Source of the DNA: Syntrophomonadaceae bacterium
GTDB taxonomy: Bacteria; Bacillota; Syntrophomonadia; Syntrophomonadales; DTU052
DNA length: 60,922 nt
Assembly (NCBI GenBank): GCA_012729505.1
Contig: JAAYDA010000068.1
Location: forward strand, 1 to 60,922
Direction of reading: 5' to 3'
Positions 43,086 to 53,300 of this stretch are shown in pieces. The position numbers and the translations under genes are program-made. Within the stretch, counting starts at the first letter, position 1; each line of letters opens with the position of its first letter. The notes under the pieces are model-generated. The model had not been told where the DNA came from and searched no databases. It saw only the letters and a list, made by a program, of their open reading frames with translations.

Positions 43086-43269
43086 CAAAAACTGCAATCA
43101 AAAACAAAAAGGCAAGTAAAGAAAAAGCGCAAGGAGAAGCTTTCGATGAATAGAAGTAGCTGTTTGACACCGGGAAAGATGGCAAATGACTATGAATCTT
43201 GCCGGTTGCAATCGACCACAATGAGATGTTACTTATTCAAAATAAATATTTGAAACGGAGGAAATCAAA

Positions 43270-43749
43270 ATGAAGAAAGCTTTAGTAGCCTATTTCAGTA
43301 TCAGCGGTGTCACAGCAGGGAAGGCCGAGCTTATCACAAAAATCGTAGGCGCTGATACCTATGAAATCAGCCCGAAAATTCCGTATCAGGCGAAGGATTT
43401 AGATTGGGAAAATGAAACCAGCCGCTCTACCCTTGAAATGAAGGATCTTGATTGCAGACCGGAAATCGCCATGCCAGTCTGCGATATGGAGCAGTATGAG
43501 ACGGTATTTGTGGGATTTCCGATTTGGTGGTTCCGTGAGCCCAGCATCATCGATACCTTCATGGAGTCCTATGATTTCTCCGGAAAAACCATCATTCCCT
43601 TTGCAACCTCCATCGAAAGCCCCATAGGTGACACAGAAAAACGCTTGAGGGAAATTTGTAAAGGCACTCCTGATTGGGCAGAAGCAAAAATGTTGACCGG
43701 CTTTGATGAAACTAAAATCAGAGAATGGGTCGAAAGCTTGAGCCTGTAA
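43270..43749 (+). CDS. Flavodoxin-like protein
   Basis: This 159-residue flavodoxin-fold protein begins KKALVAYFSISGVTAGKAEL, the FMN phosphate loop region. FVGFPIWWFREPSIIDTFME is the usual second FMN loop of the flavodoxin_4 group. It carries electrons at low potential or acts as a small reductase. ATG 43270 follows GGAGG. Its neighbours are the regulator/secreted-protein pair and a decayed DUF368 gene, so no pathway is indicated. Confidence 0.85.
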   Translation: MKKALVAYFSISGVTAGKAELITKIVGADTYEISPKIPYQAKDLDWENETSRSTLEMKDLDCRPEIAMPVCDMEQYETVFVGFPIWWFREPSIIDTFMESYDFSGKTIIPFATSIESPIGDTEKRLREICKGTPDWAEAKMLTGFDETKIREWVESLSL

Positions 43750-43808
43750 AAGGTTCATCATCCGGACGAAGCAAAAACCGAGGCCGGATAGCAAAGGAGT
43801 AACGAGCA

Positions 43809-43964
43809 ATGAAACCAAGTATGCTTTTGTAAAGCATTATGTATGCAATTCAAGGTGCTATTGTTGGTGTTGGAGCCATACTGCCGGGTATCAGCGGCGG
43901 CGTTTTGTGTGTTGCATTTGGCATCTGCGAGCCAATGATGGCACTGTTAACCCCTTCCAATTAA
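43809..43964 (+). pseudogene. DUF368 membrane-protein remnant
   Basis: AAGGAG precedes ATG 43809, but the frame meets TAA at 43830-43832 and then continues in the same frame to 43964. It encodes GAIVGVGAILPGISGGVLCVAFGICE, the conserved N-terminal stretch of DUF368 proteins. Only ~50 of ~300 codons remain. A nonsense mutation plus large 3' deletion is the simplest reading. Confidence 0.65.
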
Positions 43965-43967
43965 AAA

Positions 43968-44000
43968 GCCGCAATCCCTTGATATACGAGAGTTTGCGGC
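43968..44000 (-). terminator. Terminator of the decayed mazEF pair
   Basis: On the minus strand GCCGCAA...TTGCGGC (7-bp arms, 19-base loop with partial inner pairing) is followed by CTTTTTAA. It lies after the mazF remnant. Confidence 0.55.
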
Positions 44001-44040
44001 ACCAAATGATTGGTTGATTATTCCATTTACACAGTCTTAT

Positions 44041-44112
44041 TTACACTCCCAGCAGGAGAATCCAAACGATGTCATCGCGGTCGGGGATATACGGCCTAAC
44101 ACGCCCTACCAT
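44041..44112 (-). pseudogene. Truncated MazF toxin
   Basis: ATG 44112 overlaps the mazE stop, as is usual in mazEF. The 23-codon frame reads MVGRVRPYIPDRDDIVWI and then LLLGV-stop. The first 18 residues match the conserved MazF start (YIPDRGDIVWI). In another frame the next codons read SPAGS, the expected continuation, so a frameshift followed by loss of the remaining ~90 codons is likely. No toxin activity is expected. Confidence 0.75.
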
Positions 44113-44339
44113 GCTTCGTTCCCAGAAATATCCCCGGTATCTATCTCTTTATGGACGTTATCGGGTGTGATCTGCGATAGCATTGTTTCCAAGGAGTATC
44201 GTTGCGGGTTAATCACGATGGAATTGCCGCGAACTACGAAATCGACTGGAGTCCCTTCGTTCAGCCCAGCTTGTTGAGCTATTGTTTTTGGTATCCTCAA
44301 GCCTAAACTATTTCCCCATCGTTGGATACGTGTCTGCAC
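44106..44339 (-). CDS. mazE: MazE/AbrB-type antitoxin
   Basis: This 77-residue swapped-hairpin AbrB protein contains TRIQRWGNSLGLRIPKTIAQ (DNA-binding beta hairpin, ~3-22), and the acidic C-terminal tail (DTGDISGNEAW) is the toxin-wrapping segment. GTG 44339 lies 8 bases after AGGAG; the frame extends to 44348 without one. Its toxin partner is broken, so this is an orphan antitoxin that may still repress its own promoter. Confidence 0.85.
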   Translation of the reverse strand: MQTRIQRWGNSLGLRIPKTIAQQAGLNEGTPVDFVVRGNSIVINPQRYSLETMLSQITPDNVHKEIDTGDISGNEAW

Positions 44340-44411
44340 GTACACCACTCCTAAAAGAATGTATATACACAGTATATCCCGACAGAGTTTATTTGTGCGG
44401 ACCCTGCAAAT

Positions 44412-47400
44412 CTATCCCTGCACCAAGTCCCACAGCTTATCGTAACTGCTTATCACATCAAACTTGACGTTCTCGCCGCTGATGGCGCGGAAGTGTTCGC
44501 GGGCGCAGTGTGACTTCGCTTCTTCAATCTTGCGTAGCTCCATTGAGGACATATCACCCTTCGTTTCAGCGACGAAGTAGATATGTTTCACCTTGCCTTC
44601 ATAAAATGCGATAGCCCAGTCAGGATTGTATTTACCCACAGGAGTACTTATATAAAACCCCCGGGGAAGTTTGACATAGACTTCAACCTCTTCGCCATGT
44701 GCTTCCAGCTCTGCGGCAAAGTCACGTTCGTTTGTTGAATCATAAATAACATAGTCGTACAGATGCCGCTTGGCTTCAATGGCGTTTATACCTAAAGCTC
44801 CTTTTTTAAGATCAGGCTCAGTAAATATCTTTGTACTAAACACCGAGTTTAGCTTATCATAGGTGATATGTTCTATAATCGCGGTGGCTTTCTGCTCATT
44901 GATAATATTGGCGGCACGAATTATAAACTCTTCGGGGTTATCTCCAAACTGGTCAAATATGACCTTCTCTATGTTGGTCAGAATATTAACTACAGCTTTC
45001 CTTGTCAGGCCGGTTTCAGCTACGATTTTACCCACGAGATCGTAACGGACCGAACTGCTTGCTTTCATAGCGGTGTATGGCGATGCTTCCTCACGTAATA
45101 TGTCCGAACGGACAAAGGCTTCACCTGCTTTAAGCTGGTCTTTGGACTCGATAGTCTTTGTCTGCTCGCCTTTCTCCACTTTGAAATAAACCTTAGATAC
45201 TCGCAGCCTGGCATTTAATGCTGTAACAGACTTCTCGACCAGTTCATCCTCATCGAATCCGACCGTATAATAGCTTTTTCCGTTGATATGCGACCAGAGC
45301 TCTTGAAATGCGCGGCTGTTCATCTTATCCTTGTCAAGCGTGACTTCTAAATTTCTCTTGCGAGCGTCCTCCGGTTTGCCTGCGTTCGGGTCGTAGACGG
45401 AATCAAGCACAGCAATAACATCGGCGGCTCGGCCGACGGCCTCTTCTGGTACTTCCAGTGTGCCGTTTTTCTTTGCCTCGTAGTATTTCTCGGTCAGTTC
45501 ACCGCGTTTGACGTAGCCGTTTTCAATTAGGCTTTCATAGATAGCAAGGGCGGTATCCTCACCAAATTTCTCGTTAAATAATTTCGCTTCGACTTTGCGC
45601 GGACGGTCAGCGACCGCTTCGGCGAGCTCGCTCTGCAAACCCTTGGCAAAACTGTCGTAGCTTTCATTGGCAATAACGGTCAGTACATTGACATTATGAA
45701 TCTCCTCACGGCTAAGGATATTCTCGTCCATGCGCTCCCCGCCTTGATTGACGGCCAGGCGCAATCCGCGTCCAACTTCCTGGCGCTTGCGCACATCGCT
45801 GCCGCTTTGCTTCAAGGTACAAATTTGGAACACATTCGGATTGTCCCATCCTTCCCTAAGGGCAGAGTGAGAAAATATAAATCGTACAGGCTCACGCCGG
45901 TCAAGCAGACGTTCTTTTTCCTTCATAATCAAGTTATAAGCGTCAACATCGTCGGAGGTGCGTTCTCTCCTATCGCCGAGCTTGCTGTTGATCATGCGGC
46001 CGCTCTTTTTATCAATAGAAAAGTATCCTGCATGTGTACGCTCCGCAGGCATATCCTCAAGGTATTTCAGATACTCTTCGGAATCATCAAAGGCAAGCTG
46101 CATATTGCCGATGGTGGATCGGTATTCTTCCTCAAAAATCTGCGCATAAGTGCCGCCCGTAGCATTGCCCTGAGTATCGTACTGTTTGTATTTTGCTACC
46201 TCATCGATAAAGAACAGCGATAACACTTTGATACCCTTAGCGAAAAGCTGACGCTCCCGCTCAATGTGAGAGAGAATTGTTTCTCTTATTTGAATACGCC
46301 TAAGCTGTTCCTCACTGACCGAACCGATAACATCCCCGGCAAATAGCTTTTTGCCGTTGGTAAACTCAACAGATGAATCCCTGCCGTCAATTTTCAAAAC
46401 GGTATAGCCGTCCTTATACTCGGAAAGTTCGCCGGAGTTATCAAACAGGCTGTAGCCCTCGGAGACTATTCTTGTTTTAGGGCTAAATCCTGTGTTGTTT
46501 TTAATATCAAACTCTATTGTCGCGGTTGGGTTTCCTTTGGAAAGGTTTATGCTTTGCACATAGACATATCCCTCAGTGGCAGTACTACCTGAAACGGATA
46601 TGCCTTTAACCGCTATTTTCTTGACCAGGCGCTTATTATAAGCTTCCAGCGCATCAAGGCGGTATATCATATTATAGATACTATCGGTTTTATGGGTCGC
46701 CGAATAGCGGAGCGTCACCAGCGGATGAAACTCCTTGAGCCGTTCTTTTGTCACTTTGCCTTCTACAGATTGCGGTTCGTCAATAATCATGATCGGGTTG
46801 GTTTTAGCAAGAATATCAATAGGGCGGCGGGAGCGAAAATCGTCCAGTTTCATGTAGATACGCCTTGCGTCTTTGCCCCGTGCATTGAAAGCTTGGCTGT
46901 TTATGATCATAACGTTTATCGCGCTGTCGGAGGCGAAGCGGTCAATCTCAGTAAGCTGTGCGGAGTTGTAGATGAAATAACGTATTTTTTTTCCGTAATC
47001 CTCTGCGAAATGCTCCTCTGTCATCTGGAAAGACTTATATACGCCCTCGCGAATGGCTACGCTGGGCACGACAATGATGAATTTGCTCCACCCGTAACGC
47101 TTGTTAAGCTCGTACATTGTCTTAATATAGGTATAGGTTTTACCGACGCCGGTTTCCATCTCCACGGTAAGGTTATACCGTCCTTCAAGTGAGTCGGACG
47201 GTTTAATATTTCCGCTGCGCTGTATGGCCTGAATATTTGCCAAAACCTTCTCATCAGAAAGGGTCACGGGTGCGTTATTAAAACCCGTAAATTCTCGGGC
47301 AGAATCAAGTGATATCTGTCCTAAGCCGGGGTCTATCATATAAGTCGGTGCATGGAATGGTTGCCCCGCGAACACATCGCAGACAGCTAATGCCGCATCA

Positions 47401-47435
47401 GCTTGAAATTTTTGATGTCTGAATTGTAGCTTCAT
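44412..47435 (-). CDS. Type III restriction enzyme, Res subunit
   Basis: This 1,007-residue helicase-nuclease is the Res subunit of a type III restriction system. Walker A METGVGKTYT (~93-102), the DEAD-box variant DEPQS (~217), SATHK (motif III) and GRGLRLAVN (motif VI, ~580) define the SF2 ATPase. The C-terminal PD-(D/E)xK nuclease has NPDWAIAFYEG and VAETKGD (~940-965). ATG 47435 follows TAAGGAGG. It lies 12 bases after the Mod gene stop, so they are co-transcribed. Confidence 0.93.
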   Translation of the reverse strand: MKLQFRHQKFQADAALAVCDVFAGQPFHAPTYMIDPGLGQISLDSAREFTGFNNAPVTLSDEKVLANIQAIQRSGNIKPSDSLEGRYNLTVEMETGVGKTYTYIKTMYELNKRYGWSKFIIVVPSVAIREGVYKSFQMTEEHFAEDYGKKIRYFIYNSAQLTEIDRFASDSAINVMIINSQAFNARGKDARRIYMKLDDFRSRRPIDILAKTNPIMIIDEPQSVEGKVTKERLKEFHPLVTLRYSATHKTDSIYNMIYRLDALEAYNKRLVKKIAVKGISVSGSTATEGYVYVQSINLSKGNPTATIEFDIKNNTGFSPKTRIVSEGYSLFDNSGELSEYKDGYTVLKIDGRDSSVEFTNGKKLFAGDVIGSVSEEQLRRIQIRETILSHIERERQLFAKGIKVLSLFFIDEVAKYKQYDTQGNATGGTYAQIFEEEYRSTIGNMQLAFDDSEEYLKYLEDMPAERTHAGYFSIDKKSGRMINSKLGDRRERTSDDVDAYNLIMKEKERLLDRREPVRFIFSHSALREGWDNPNVFQICTLKQSGSDVRKRQEVGRGLRLAVNQGGERMDENILSREEIHNVNVLTVIANESYDSFAKGLQSELAEAVADRPRKVEAKLFNEKFGEDTALAIYESLIENGYVKRGELTEKYYEAKKNGTLEVPEEAVGRAADVIAVLDSVYDPNAGKPEDARKRNLEVTLDKDKMNSRAFQELWSHINGKSYYTVGFDEDELVEKSVTALNARLRVSKVYFKVEKGEQTKTIESKDQLKAGEAFVRSDILREEASPYTAMKASSSVRYDLVGKIVAETGLTRKAVVNILTNIEKVIFDQFGDNPEEFIIRAANIINEQKATAIIEHITYDKLNSVFSTKIFTEPDLKKGALGINAIEAKRHLYDYVIYDSTNERDFAAELEAHGEEVEVYVKLPRGFYISTPVGKYNPDWAIAFYEGKVKHIYFVAETKGDMSSMELRKIEEAKSHCAREHFRAISGENVKFDVISSYDKLWDLVQG

Positions 47436-47447
47436 CGTTGCGCCTCC

Positions 47448-49412
47448 TTATATCACCCTGACAGTCGTATTCGGCGCGAGAAGCTTGAAGATTTCGAATA
47501 CGTTTATTTTTTCGGGCGAACTGGTGAAGCTGCTGTCGCGGAACACGGCACGGAGAGGCTTTCGTCTTGCGATTTCACGCACTGCCTTTTCGTTGATATG
47601 CTCGTCAAAGCAGGCGATTAAATCACCATCGTTGTAGGTGTGGACGGTGAAGCTGTCAATCTTCTCGTGGGTGTGCGGCATAGAAAGCGGCAATCCCCAG
47701 TCGAGCAGGCAGCCGAACAGTAAATCAATATCGGTGCGGTCGGGCTTAATGTTGGATTCCAGCATCAGAAGCATATCCTGCGTGGTTTCGCCTGCCGCAT
47801 AGTACACGTCCTCCATGTTGGTGTCGTCGAGTTTGAGGACACGGAAACCGATATCCAGTATGGAATTTGGAGAGTTGAGAGTAAAGTTATTTTCGGGTTC
47901 TTCAACTCCACTCTTCACTCTTAACACTTCACTCTGAATTTTATCCCCCGCACGGCGGATACGCTCCTTGCCGATTTCACAGATGGTCGAATAACCGGCT
48001 TTATATGCTTCTGACTTTTCATCCGTTTCTTCAGGTAGCTGTACCATGATGAACTTGCGTTTTCCGCCGTCCTCAGCGTTTAGTTGCATGACGGCGTGGG
48101 CGGTGGTGGCAGAGCCGGAGAAGAAGTCGAGGACAATCATTTGTTTATCGTTAAGCAGCTTTTCCAAGAAATGAACCAACCCGGTAGGCTTTCCAAAGCT
48201 AAAGGGTATTCCGAGAGAGTTCAGTTCTTTTGTACCTTGAGAATTCGGATAGTCATAAATTACATCTTCTGGATGTAAGGTTGCTTCAATGTCTTCGTCA
48301 AAATAGACTTTCGGATATATGTTCCATTTTGACTGATTACCGTTCTCGTCAAGCAAAGGATTCTTGGCTGAGCCTTGTGTGAAAATTAGCAGGTCTTTCT
48401 GCTTCAAATAGGAATCGACTGACCATCGCCAAACTTTGTCAGCATTAGAAACTGGTTTCACCTTTGCACCGTCACATTTTTTATCAGGGAATACTGTTCC
48501 GGGAGGTATGATGAGACTCCCATCAGGTGCTTCAATATAGTATCGTTGATTCGGTCTTGAATCGAGTGACGGTTGAAAGAGCGAGGCACCACTTTTTTTA
48601 TAACGACGGCCATCTTGCTCGAATAATTCATATTCCTTTTCATCTCTAACCTTTGCGATTCCAAAATCTTGCAAAGCGGAAATGTTCTTTGCAAAAACTA
48701 CGATGTAGTCCTTGGTTGGCCTAAAATGAGTGCCTTTGTCAGATGTTCTTTTCGCAATACGTGGAACAATGGTGACGAAATTTGCTTCGCCAAAAACTTC
48801 ATCGCAAATTTTCTTCAAATTGTTTAGCTCATCATCACCAATACTGATAAAGAGTACCCCATCATACCGCAGCATATTCCTTGCCAGCACAAGGCGTGGA
48901 TAAATCATACTGCACCAGTCGGAATGAAAGCGTCCATTAGTTTCGGTGTTCTTAAACAAACGGTCGCCTTCTTCGTCGTAAACGCCTGCCGCCTCGTCGT
49001 ATTCCTCGCGGCTTTGTGCAAAACTATCTCGATATATAAAATCATTACCTGTATTATACGGCGGGTCGATATAAATCATCTTCACCTTGCCCAGATAGCT
49101 CTCCTGCAAGAGCTTGAGCACATCAAGGTTGTCACCCTCTATGTATAGGTTCTCGGTGGTGTCCCAGTTGCGGCTTTCCTCCACGCAGGGGCGCAGGGTT
49201 TTGCGGATAGGTCGCCCGGCCTCGGCAATGGCGGCACGCTTGCCCACCCATGTGAACTCATAGGCTTCATCGCCAAACACCTCATCGCCAAGCATAGAGC
49301 GCAGCAGGTCGAAGTTAACTTTGCCCTCGGTGACAACGCCGGGGAAGAGGGAGGCTAGTTTTTCTACATTTTCGGCGGTAAGGTCAGGGGATTCAAATTT
49401 CATTTTATCCAT
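47448..49412 (-). CDS. Type III DNA methyltransferase, Mod subunit
   Basis: This 654-residue N6-adenine or N4-cytosine-type beta-class methyltransferase has DPPYNTG (motif IV, ~135) before the target-recognition region (~220-400) and VLDFFSGSATTAHAVM (motif I, SAM binding, ~430) after it; this order is typical of Mod subunits. ATG 49412 follows GGAGGAAG. No homopolymer or simple-repeat tract that would suggest phase variation is visible. It works with the adjacent Res gene. Confidence 0.93.
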   Translation of the reverse strand: MDKMKFESPDLTAENVEKLASLFPGVVTEGKVNFDLLRSMLGDEVFGDEAYEFTWVGKRAAIAEAGRPIRKTLRPCVEESRNWDTTENLYIEGDNLDVLKLLQESYLGKVKMIYIDPPYNTGNDFIYRDSFAQSREEYDEAAGVYDEEGDRLFKNTETNGRFHSDWCSMIYPRLVLARNMLRYDGVLFISIGDDELNNLKKICDEVFGEANFVTIVPRIAKRTSDKGTHFRPTKDYIVVFAKNISALQDFGIAKVRDEKEYELFEQDGRRYKKSGASLFQPSLDSRPNQRYYIEAPDGSLIIPPGTVFPDKKCDGAKVKPVSNADKVWRWSVDSYLKQKDLLIFTQGSAKNPLLDENGNQSKWNIYPKVYFDEDIEATLHPEDVIYDYPNSQGTKELNSLGIPFSFGKPTGLVHFLEKLLNDKQMIVLDFFSGSATTAHAVMQLNAEDGGKRKFIMVQLPEETDEKSEAYKAGYSTICEIGKERIRRAGDKIQSEVLRVKSGVEEPENNFTLNSPNSILDIGFRVLKLDDTNMEDVYYAAGETTQDMLLMLESNIKPDRTDIDLLFGCLLDWGLPLSMPHTHEKIDSFTVHTYNDGDLIACFDEHINEKAVREIARRKPLRAVFRDSSFTSSPEKINVFEIFKLLAPNTTVRVI

Positions 49413-49429
49413 TAGTTTCTTCCTCCAAT

Positions 49430-49720
49430 TTATTCAACCGCGAAAAGCGCGAAAATTGATTTGCCGTAACAAATTATATCGGGAATGTACGCTTGTTTAA
49501 GCCGGTTGCCTTTGTAAGATAATGATAAATCAACCTGCCTTTCAAAAGGGAGGCCTCGGTTTCTCAACTCCATATCCATACACTCCTGATAAACCGCTTC
49601 CAGAAAACCGCAGCCCATTTCTTTATATACTTCAAACGCTGCGCCTTGAATCAAGTAACACTCATCCTTATACAAAATACTTTCGCGATTTTCGCGTATT
49701 TCGCGGTTATCTCCGCTCAT
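49430..49720 (-). CDS. GxxExxY-family protein, truncated
   Basis: This 96-residue frame matches the N-terminal two-thirds of GxxExxY (PDDEXK-like) proteins: GAAFEVYKEMGCGFLEAVYQECM, then YIPDIICYGKSIF. It stops (TAA) where the conserved IKAVEEL...AQLLNYL would follow. In the next frame LNKLEEETNG continues to the Mod gene, consistent with a frameshifted or replaced 3' end. The start overlaps the DUF4391 stop. It is enclosed by 21-bp inverted repeats, so it appears to be an inserted cassette rather than an original member of the operon. Confidence 0.7.
   Translation of the reverse strand: MSGDNREIRENRESILYKDECYLIQGAAFEVYKEMGCGFLEAVYQECMDMELRNRGLPFERQVDLSLSYKGNRLKQAYIPDIICYGKSIFALFAVE
49436..49708. 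repeat. 21-bp inverted repeats enclosing the GxxExxY gene
   Basis: AACCGCGAAAAGCGCGAAAAT at 49436-49456 is the reverse complement of 49688-49708 with 19 of 21 bases matching. The arms are within the first and last coding bases of the GxxExxY gene. The 273-base unit therefore has the form of a small inverted-repeat-bounded cassette. Confidence 0.75.
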
Positions 49721-50328
49721 CTCAGCCCCTCCAATTCCGCCCGCAGCCGCTTCGATTCACCGTTCAGTTCGACTTGGCGGTTAAACTGCTTCTCCCGCAG
49801 CAGCTTCTTTTCCAATGCGGCAATATCTCGTTCAAGCTTTTGCCGTCGTTTATCGATTTCTACAGCTTCCTCAATATTACCCTCGGAGCCGAGCCGTCCG
49901 CCTGAAATCTGCCGCGCCAAGTTCTCATACACGGCGTCCAAATTGAGCCCCTCAAGCTTGAGCGCAATGTTATTCATCGGCATCCAATCCGTGCCGTAAA
50001 ATGTGCCGGAGACTTCAATCTGCGCCTGAGCTTCATCACCATATACGAGAATAAACAGAATCTTATACGGTATGGCCTTAGCAATAGCAGGCAAAACGCG
50101 TTTATCAAGCTCTCTTTGGCGAAGCCGAATATCGAAAATTTGCAGTTCCTTTACTGTTTCACCGGCACTGATTGCGATTGTGCTGTCAGATAATTTGTTT
50201 CGCCAGACGACTGATTCTATCTGATCTTTTATCACATCTCGTGTCTGAGGGGTTAGCGTGGCGTTGGCATAGAGCTTTTCTTTTGCCACACGGCGATTCA
50301 CCTCGGTTGTACGGGGCAATCCTAACAT
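49717..50328 (-). CDS. DUF4391 protein
   Basis: This 203-residue protein matches DUF4391: PRTTEVNRRVAKEKLYANA at its N-terminus, IFDIRLRQRELDKRVLPAIAKAIPYKILFIL in the middle, and a C-terminal coiled coil (~150-200, KRRQKLERDIAALEKKLLREKQ). DUF4391 proteins are commonly encoded with restriction-type helicases and methyltransferases. ATG 50328 follows GAGGTGA, 4 bases after the helicase stop. It may be a targeting or assembly subunit, inferred from coupling only. Confidence 0.8.
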   Translation of the reverse strand: MLGLPRTTEVNRRVAKEKLYANATLTPQTRDVIKDQIESVVWRNKLSDSTIAISAGETVKELQIFDIRLRQRELDKRVLPAIAKAIPYKILFILVYGDEAQAQIEVSGTFYGTDWMPMNNIALKLEGLNLDAVYENLARQISGGRLGSEGNIEEAVEIDKRRQKLERDIAALEKKLLREKQFNRQVELNGESKRLRAELEGLR

Positions 50329-50332
50329 ACTG

Positions 50333-53300
50333 TCACCTCACCACGATAAAGCATATCAGCTCAAAATCATCCAGCCCATTGATGCTATTATTAAGAGCAG
50401 AGGTGCCTCCGGGACTGAATAAGCTGTCAATGTCGCTTTCCTCTTTCACTTCTATAATCGAATTTATTGCCTCCGAGAGCAGGGCGGATACAGCCCGCAT
50501 ATCTCTGCCATCTTTGGTATATTCGTTGAACTCACGGCAAACATTCATTACAGGCTCGGTTTTGCCTCGGCATAGTGAGCGTGTCTTATCAAGCAATTCT
50601 TTCGGAGAAAGGTGATCGCAAACGACTTCACCGTCTGAGCCGATATAAACCATGTAAAACGGATGCAGGCGATTCTGCATATCGATATTGACACTGTTGT
50701 TGCGGTTTTTCAACACGAAGACAACTCCCGGAGGACAATCTTCCGAGGCGGGGACAACGGCATGAAGCCCAAAAGGAACTTTATCCATATCCCCGTTTTG
50801 CTTTACATATTCAAGCAAGTCGAGGCGAAATTCATTCAACCCCAAGTCCATGATGGAAATACCCGATTGCATATCTTCTATATCCACAACTTCTTCCTGC
50901 AGTCGCTTGAGTTGCGCTTTGCGGTATTCAAGGTCGCCTTTTTCCTCGGCATTGATCAGGTCATCATCGCCGGTGGAGGTCATAACGGTAATTCGCATTC
51001 TCGTTTCAACACGGCCTTTAAGGGAGAGATATTCATCCAAATCCACATCCGGCCAGAAGTTCACGAGCTGGATTTTTTCGTTGCGGCTGCCGATACGGTC
51101 AATTCGTCCGAAACGCTGAATAATCTTCACAGGATTCCAATGGATGTCATAATTGATGCAGTAGTCGCAGTCCTGCAAGTTTTGACCTTCTGAAATACAA
51201 TCGGTTGCGATCAAGACGGAGATATCGTTTGTATTTCCGGGCATTAACAGCTCTTTGTCCTTAGAAATCGGAGAAAACAGGGTCAACACTTTATTCATTG
51301 AGGCCCGCTGACCTTTTATTGTGGTCTTACCATCAACACTGCCTGTTATCATAGCCGTATCAAGTCCATAAGTGGCTTTGACAAACTCGCGCACATGAGT
51401 ATACAGGTACTCGGCTGTATCTGAAAACGCTGAAAATATCAGAATTTTGCGGTTCCCATCGTTTATAGGATTTGTTAGCTTGTCCTCAATCAAGGCAAAC
51501 AATGTTTGGAGCTTTGTGTCATGGTCAGGTGTGATATCATCAATCATCAGCTTCAGGAGTTCAAGGGTCTCGGCATCCTCTGCGAGGCGGTCGCGCCAAG
51601 TCTTGTAATCCATATCGGAAAGGTCAATCTTGATGCTGTGTTCCGCTGCGAAATATTCTGTGTTGCGGTCGTCGTCGTCAAAGTCGGAATCGACGCCCAC
51701 CAGTTCGCGTCCTTCTATCACCGAGCCGCCACCCGCCTGTCCGGCAGGCAGGCCGCTGGCGAAAGCATCAATGTCGGCAATGGTGCCGTCAATCAGCTTT
51801 TTGACGCGGCTGACCGTAAGCCGGAAGGACTCCACGGAACTCTCAAGCCGCTTCATGAGGTTAATGCTCATCAATCGGCGGATACCCATTTCTCGACCGA
51901 CGCGGTTGATGTTGCGAGAAGTATCCACATACTTACCGAGCTGGCTCGGGAAGATGAAGTCCGTCGGGATGTAGACTGATAGATTCAGCCTCATTAACTG
52001 CTCGTAGATATCCGCGTAGTTTATTGCGCTCTCCAAGTCGGTCATGCGCGGGCGCAGGGATATGGGCTTCAGCCGTTCCGGGAACGAGCCTATTTCACCC
52101 ATATTGTAGTATTTCTCTATGTGCTTGCGGGAGCGGGCAATCGTCACGCTGTCGAGCACCTCAAAGAAGTCAAAGTCAAGGGACATCAGCAGCGAGTCCG
52201 TCGTTCGCTCGCCACCCTCCTGCTTATTCCACTGGTTGAACGCTTTCTGGGCATTTCGGAAAATCTCGTCTATCGGCCGTTTTGTCCCTAATCTTTCGTT
52301 GATGAGGGCCGGGTTGCCCTCGTAAGCGAGTTGCAGCTGGTTGCGTAGGTCAACAAAACGGTTGTTGACCGGGGTCGCGGAAAGCATGAGAACCTTCGTT
52401 TTTATGCCCATGCGGATAACGCGGTTCATTAGACGAAGGTATCTGTTCTCACGGCGGTCTTCACCGTAGACCTCGCCGCCATTTCTGAAGTTATGTGACT
52501 CATCAATGACCACAAGGTCGTAGTTGCCCCAGTTCAGCCTGTCGAGATCAAGCCCATTGGACTTGCCGCGCTCCCGCGAAAGGTCAGTGTGGTAAAGCAC
52601 GTCGTAGCGGAGGCGGTCAGAGGCTATGGGGTTATTCACATAGTTGTCCTTGAAGGTGTTCCAGTTGTCGGACAGCTTCTTGGGGCAAAGCACAAGCACC
52701 GAGCGGTTACGGTTCTCGTAATATTTGATAACAGCAAGGGCGGTGAAGGTCTTACCCAAGCCGACGCTGTCCGCAAGGATGCACCCGTTGTACGACTCCA
52801 GCTTGTTTATAATCGCCAGAACCGCGTCTTTCTGGAAAGTGTAGAGCATACTCCAAATCTTGCTCTCCTTGAAGCCGGTCGCTTCATTGGGAAGCACATC
52901 TTCGGAGATGTCCTCTAAGAACTCGTTGAAGATGTTATAAATAGCCACGAAGTAGATAAACTCAGGCGCATTTTCGTTGTAGGCTACCGTAATGCCGTCA
53001 ATGACCTGTTCGGTCACATCCTGCATCAGGCTCTTATCATGCCAAATCTGGTCAAACAAACGGATGTATTCATCCGACACGGGAGCGAATATCTTTGTCA
53101 CTGGGTTGATGATGTTGTTGCCACGCTCGCAACCGAGGTCGGCGGTTGTGAAACCATTCAGCGGCATATAGGTCATGCGGTCTGCCCCGACCACATTCAT
53201 AAAGCTGCTAATGTTGCCAGCCGTCAGGTTGGAGCGGAAATGCACTCTCTTGCGAATCCAGTCGGCGCACTCGCGGGCGATGGCTTTCTGAGTCAATTCA

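Noticed and set aside
43146-43253. 35-codon frame with a fair ribosome site (AAGGAG) between terminator and flavodoxin gene
   Set aside because: No recognisable sequence and it could be a remnant; kept out for lack of support beyond the ribosome site.
47448-49412. Phase-variable repeat tract in the Mod gene
   Set aside because: Looked for homopolymer or tandem short repeats as in phase-variable type III Mod genes; none is evident by eye.
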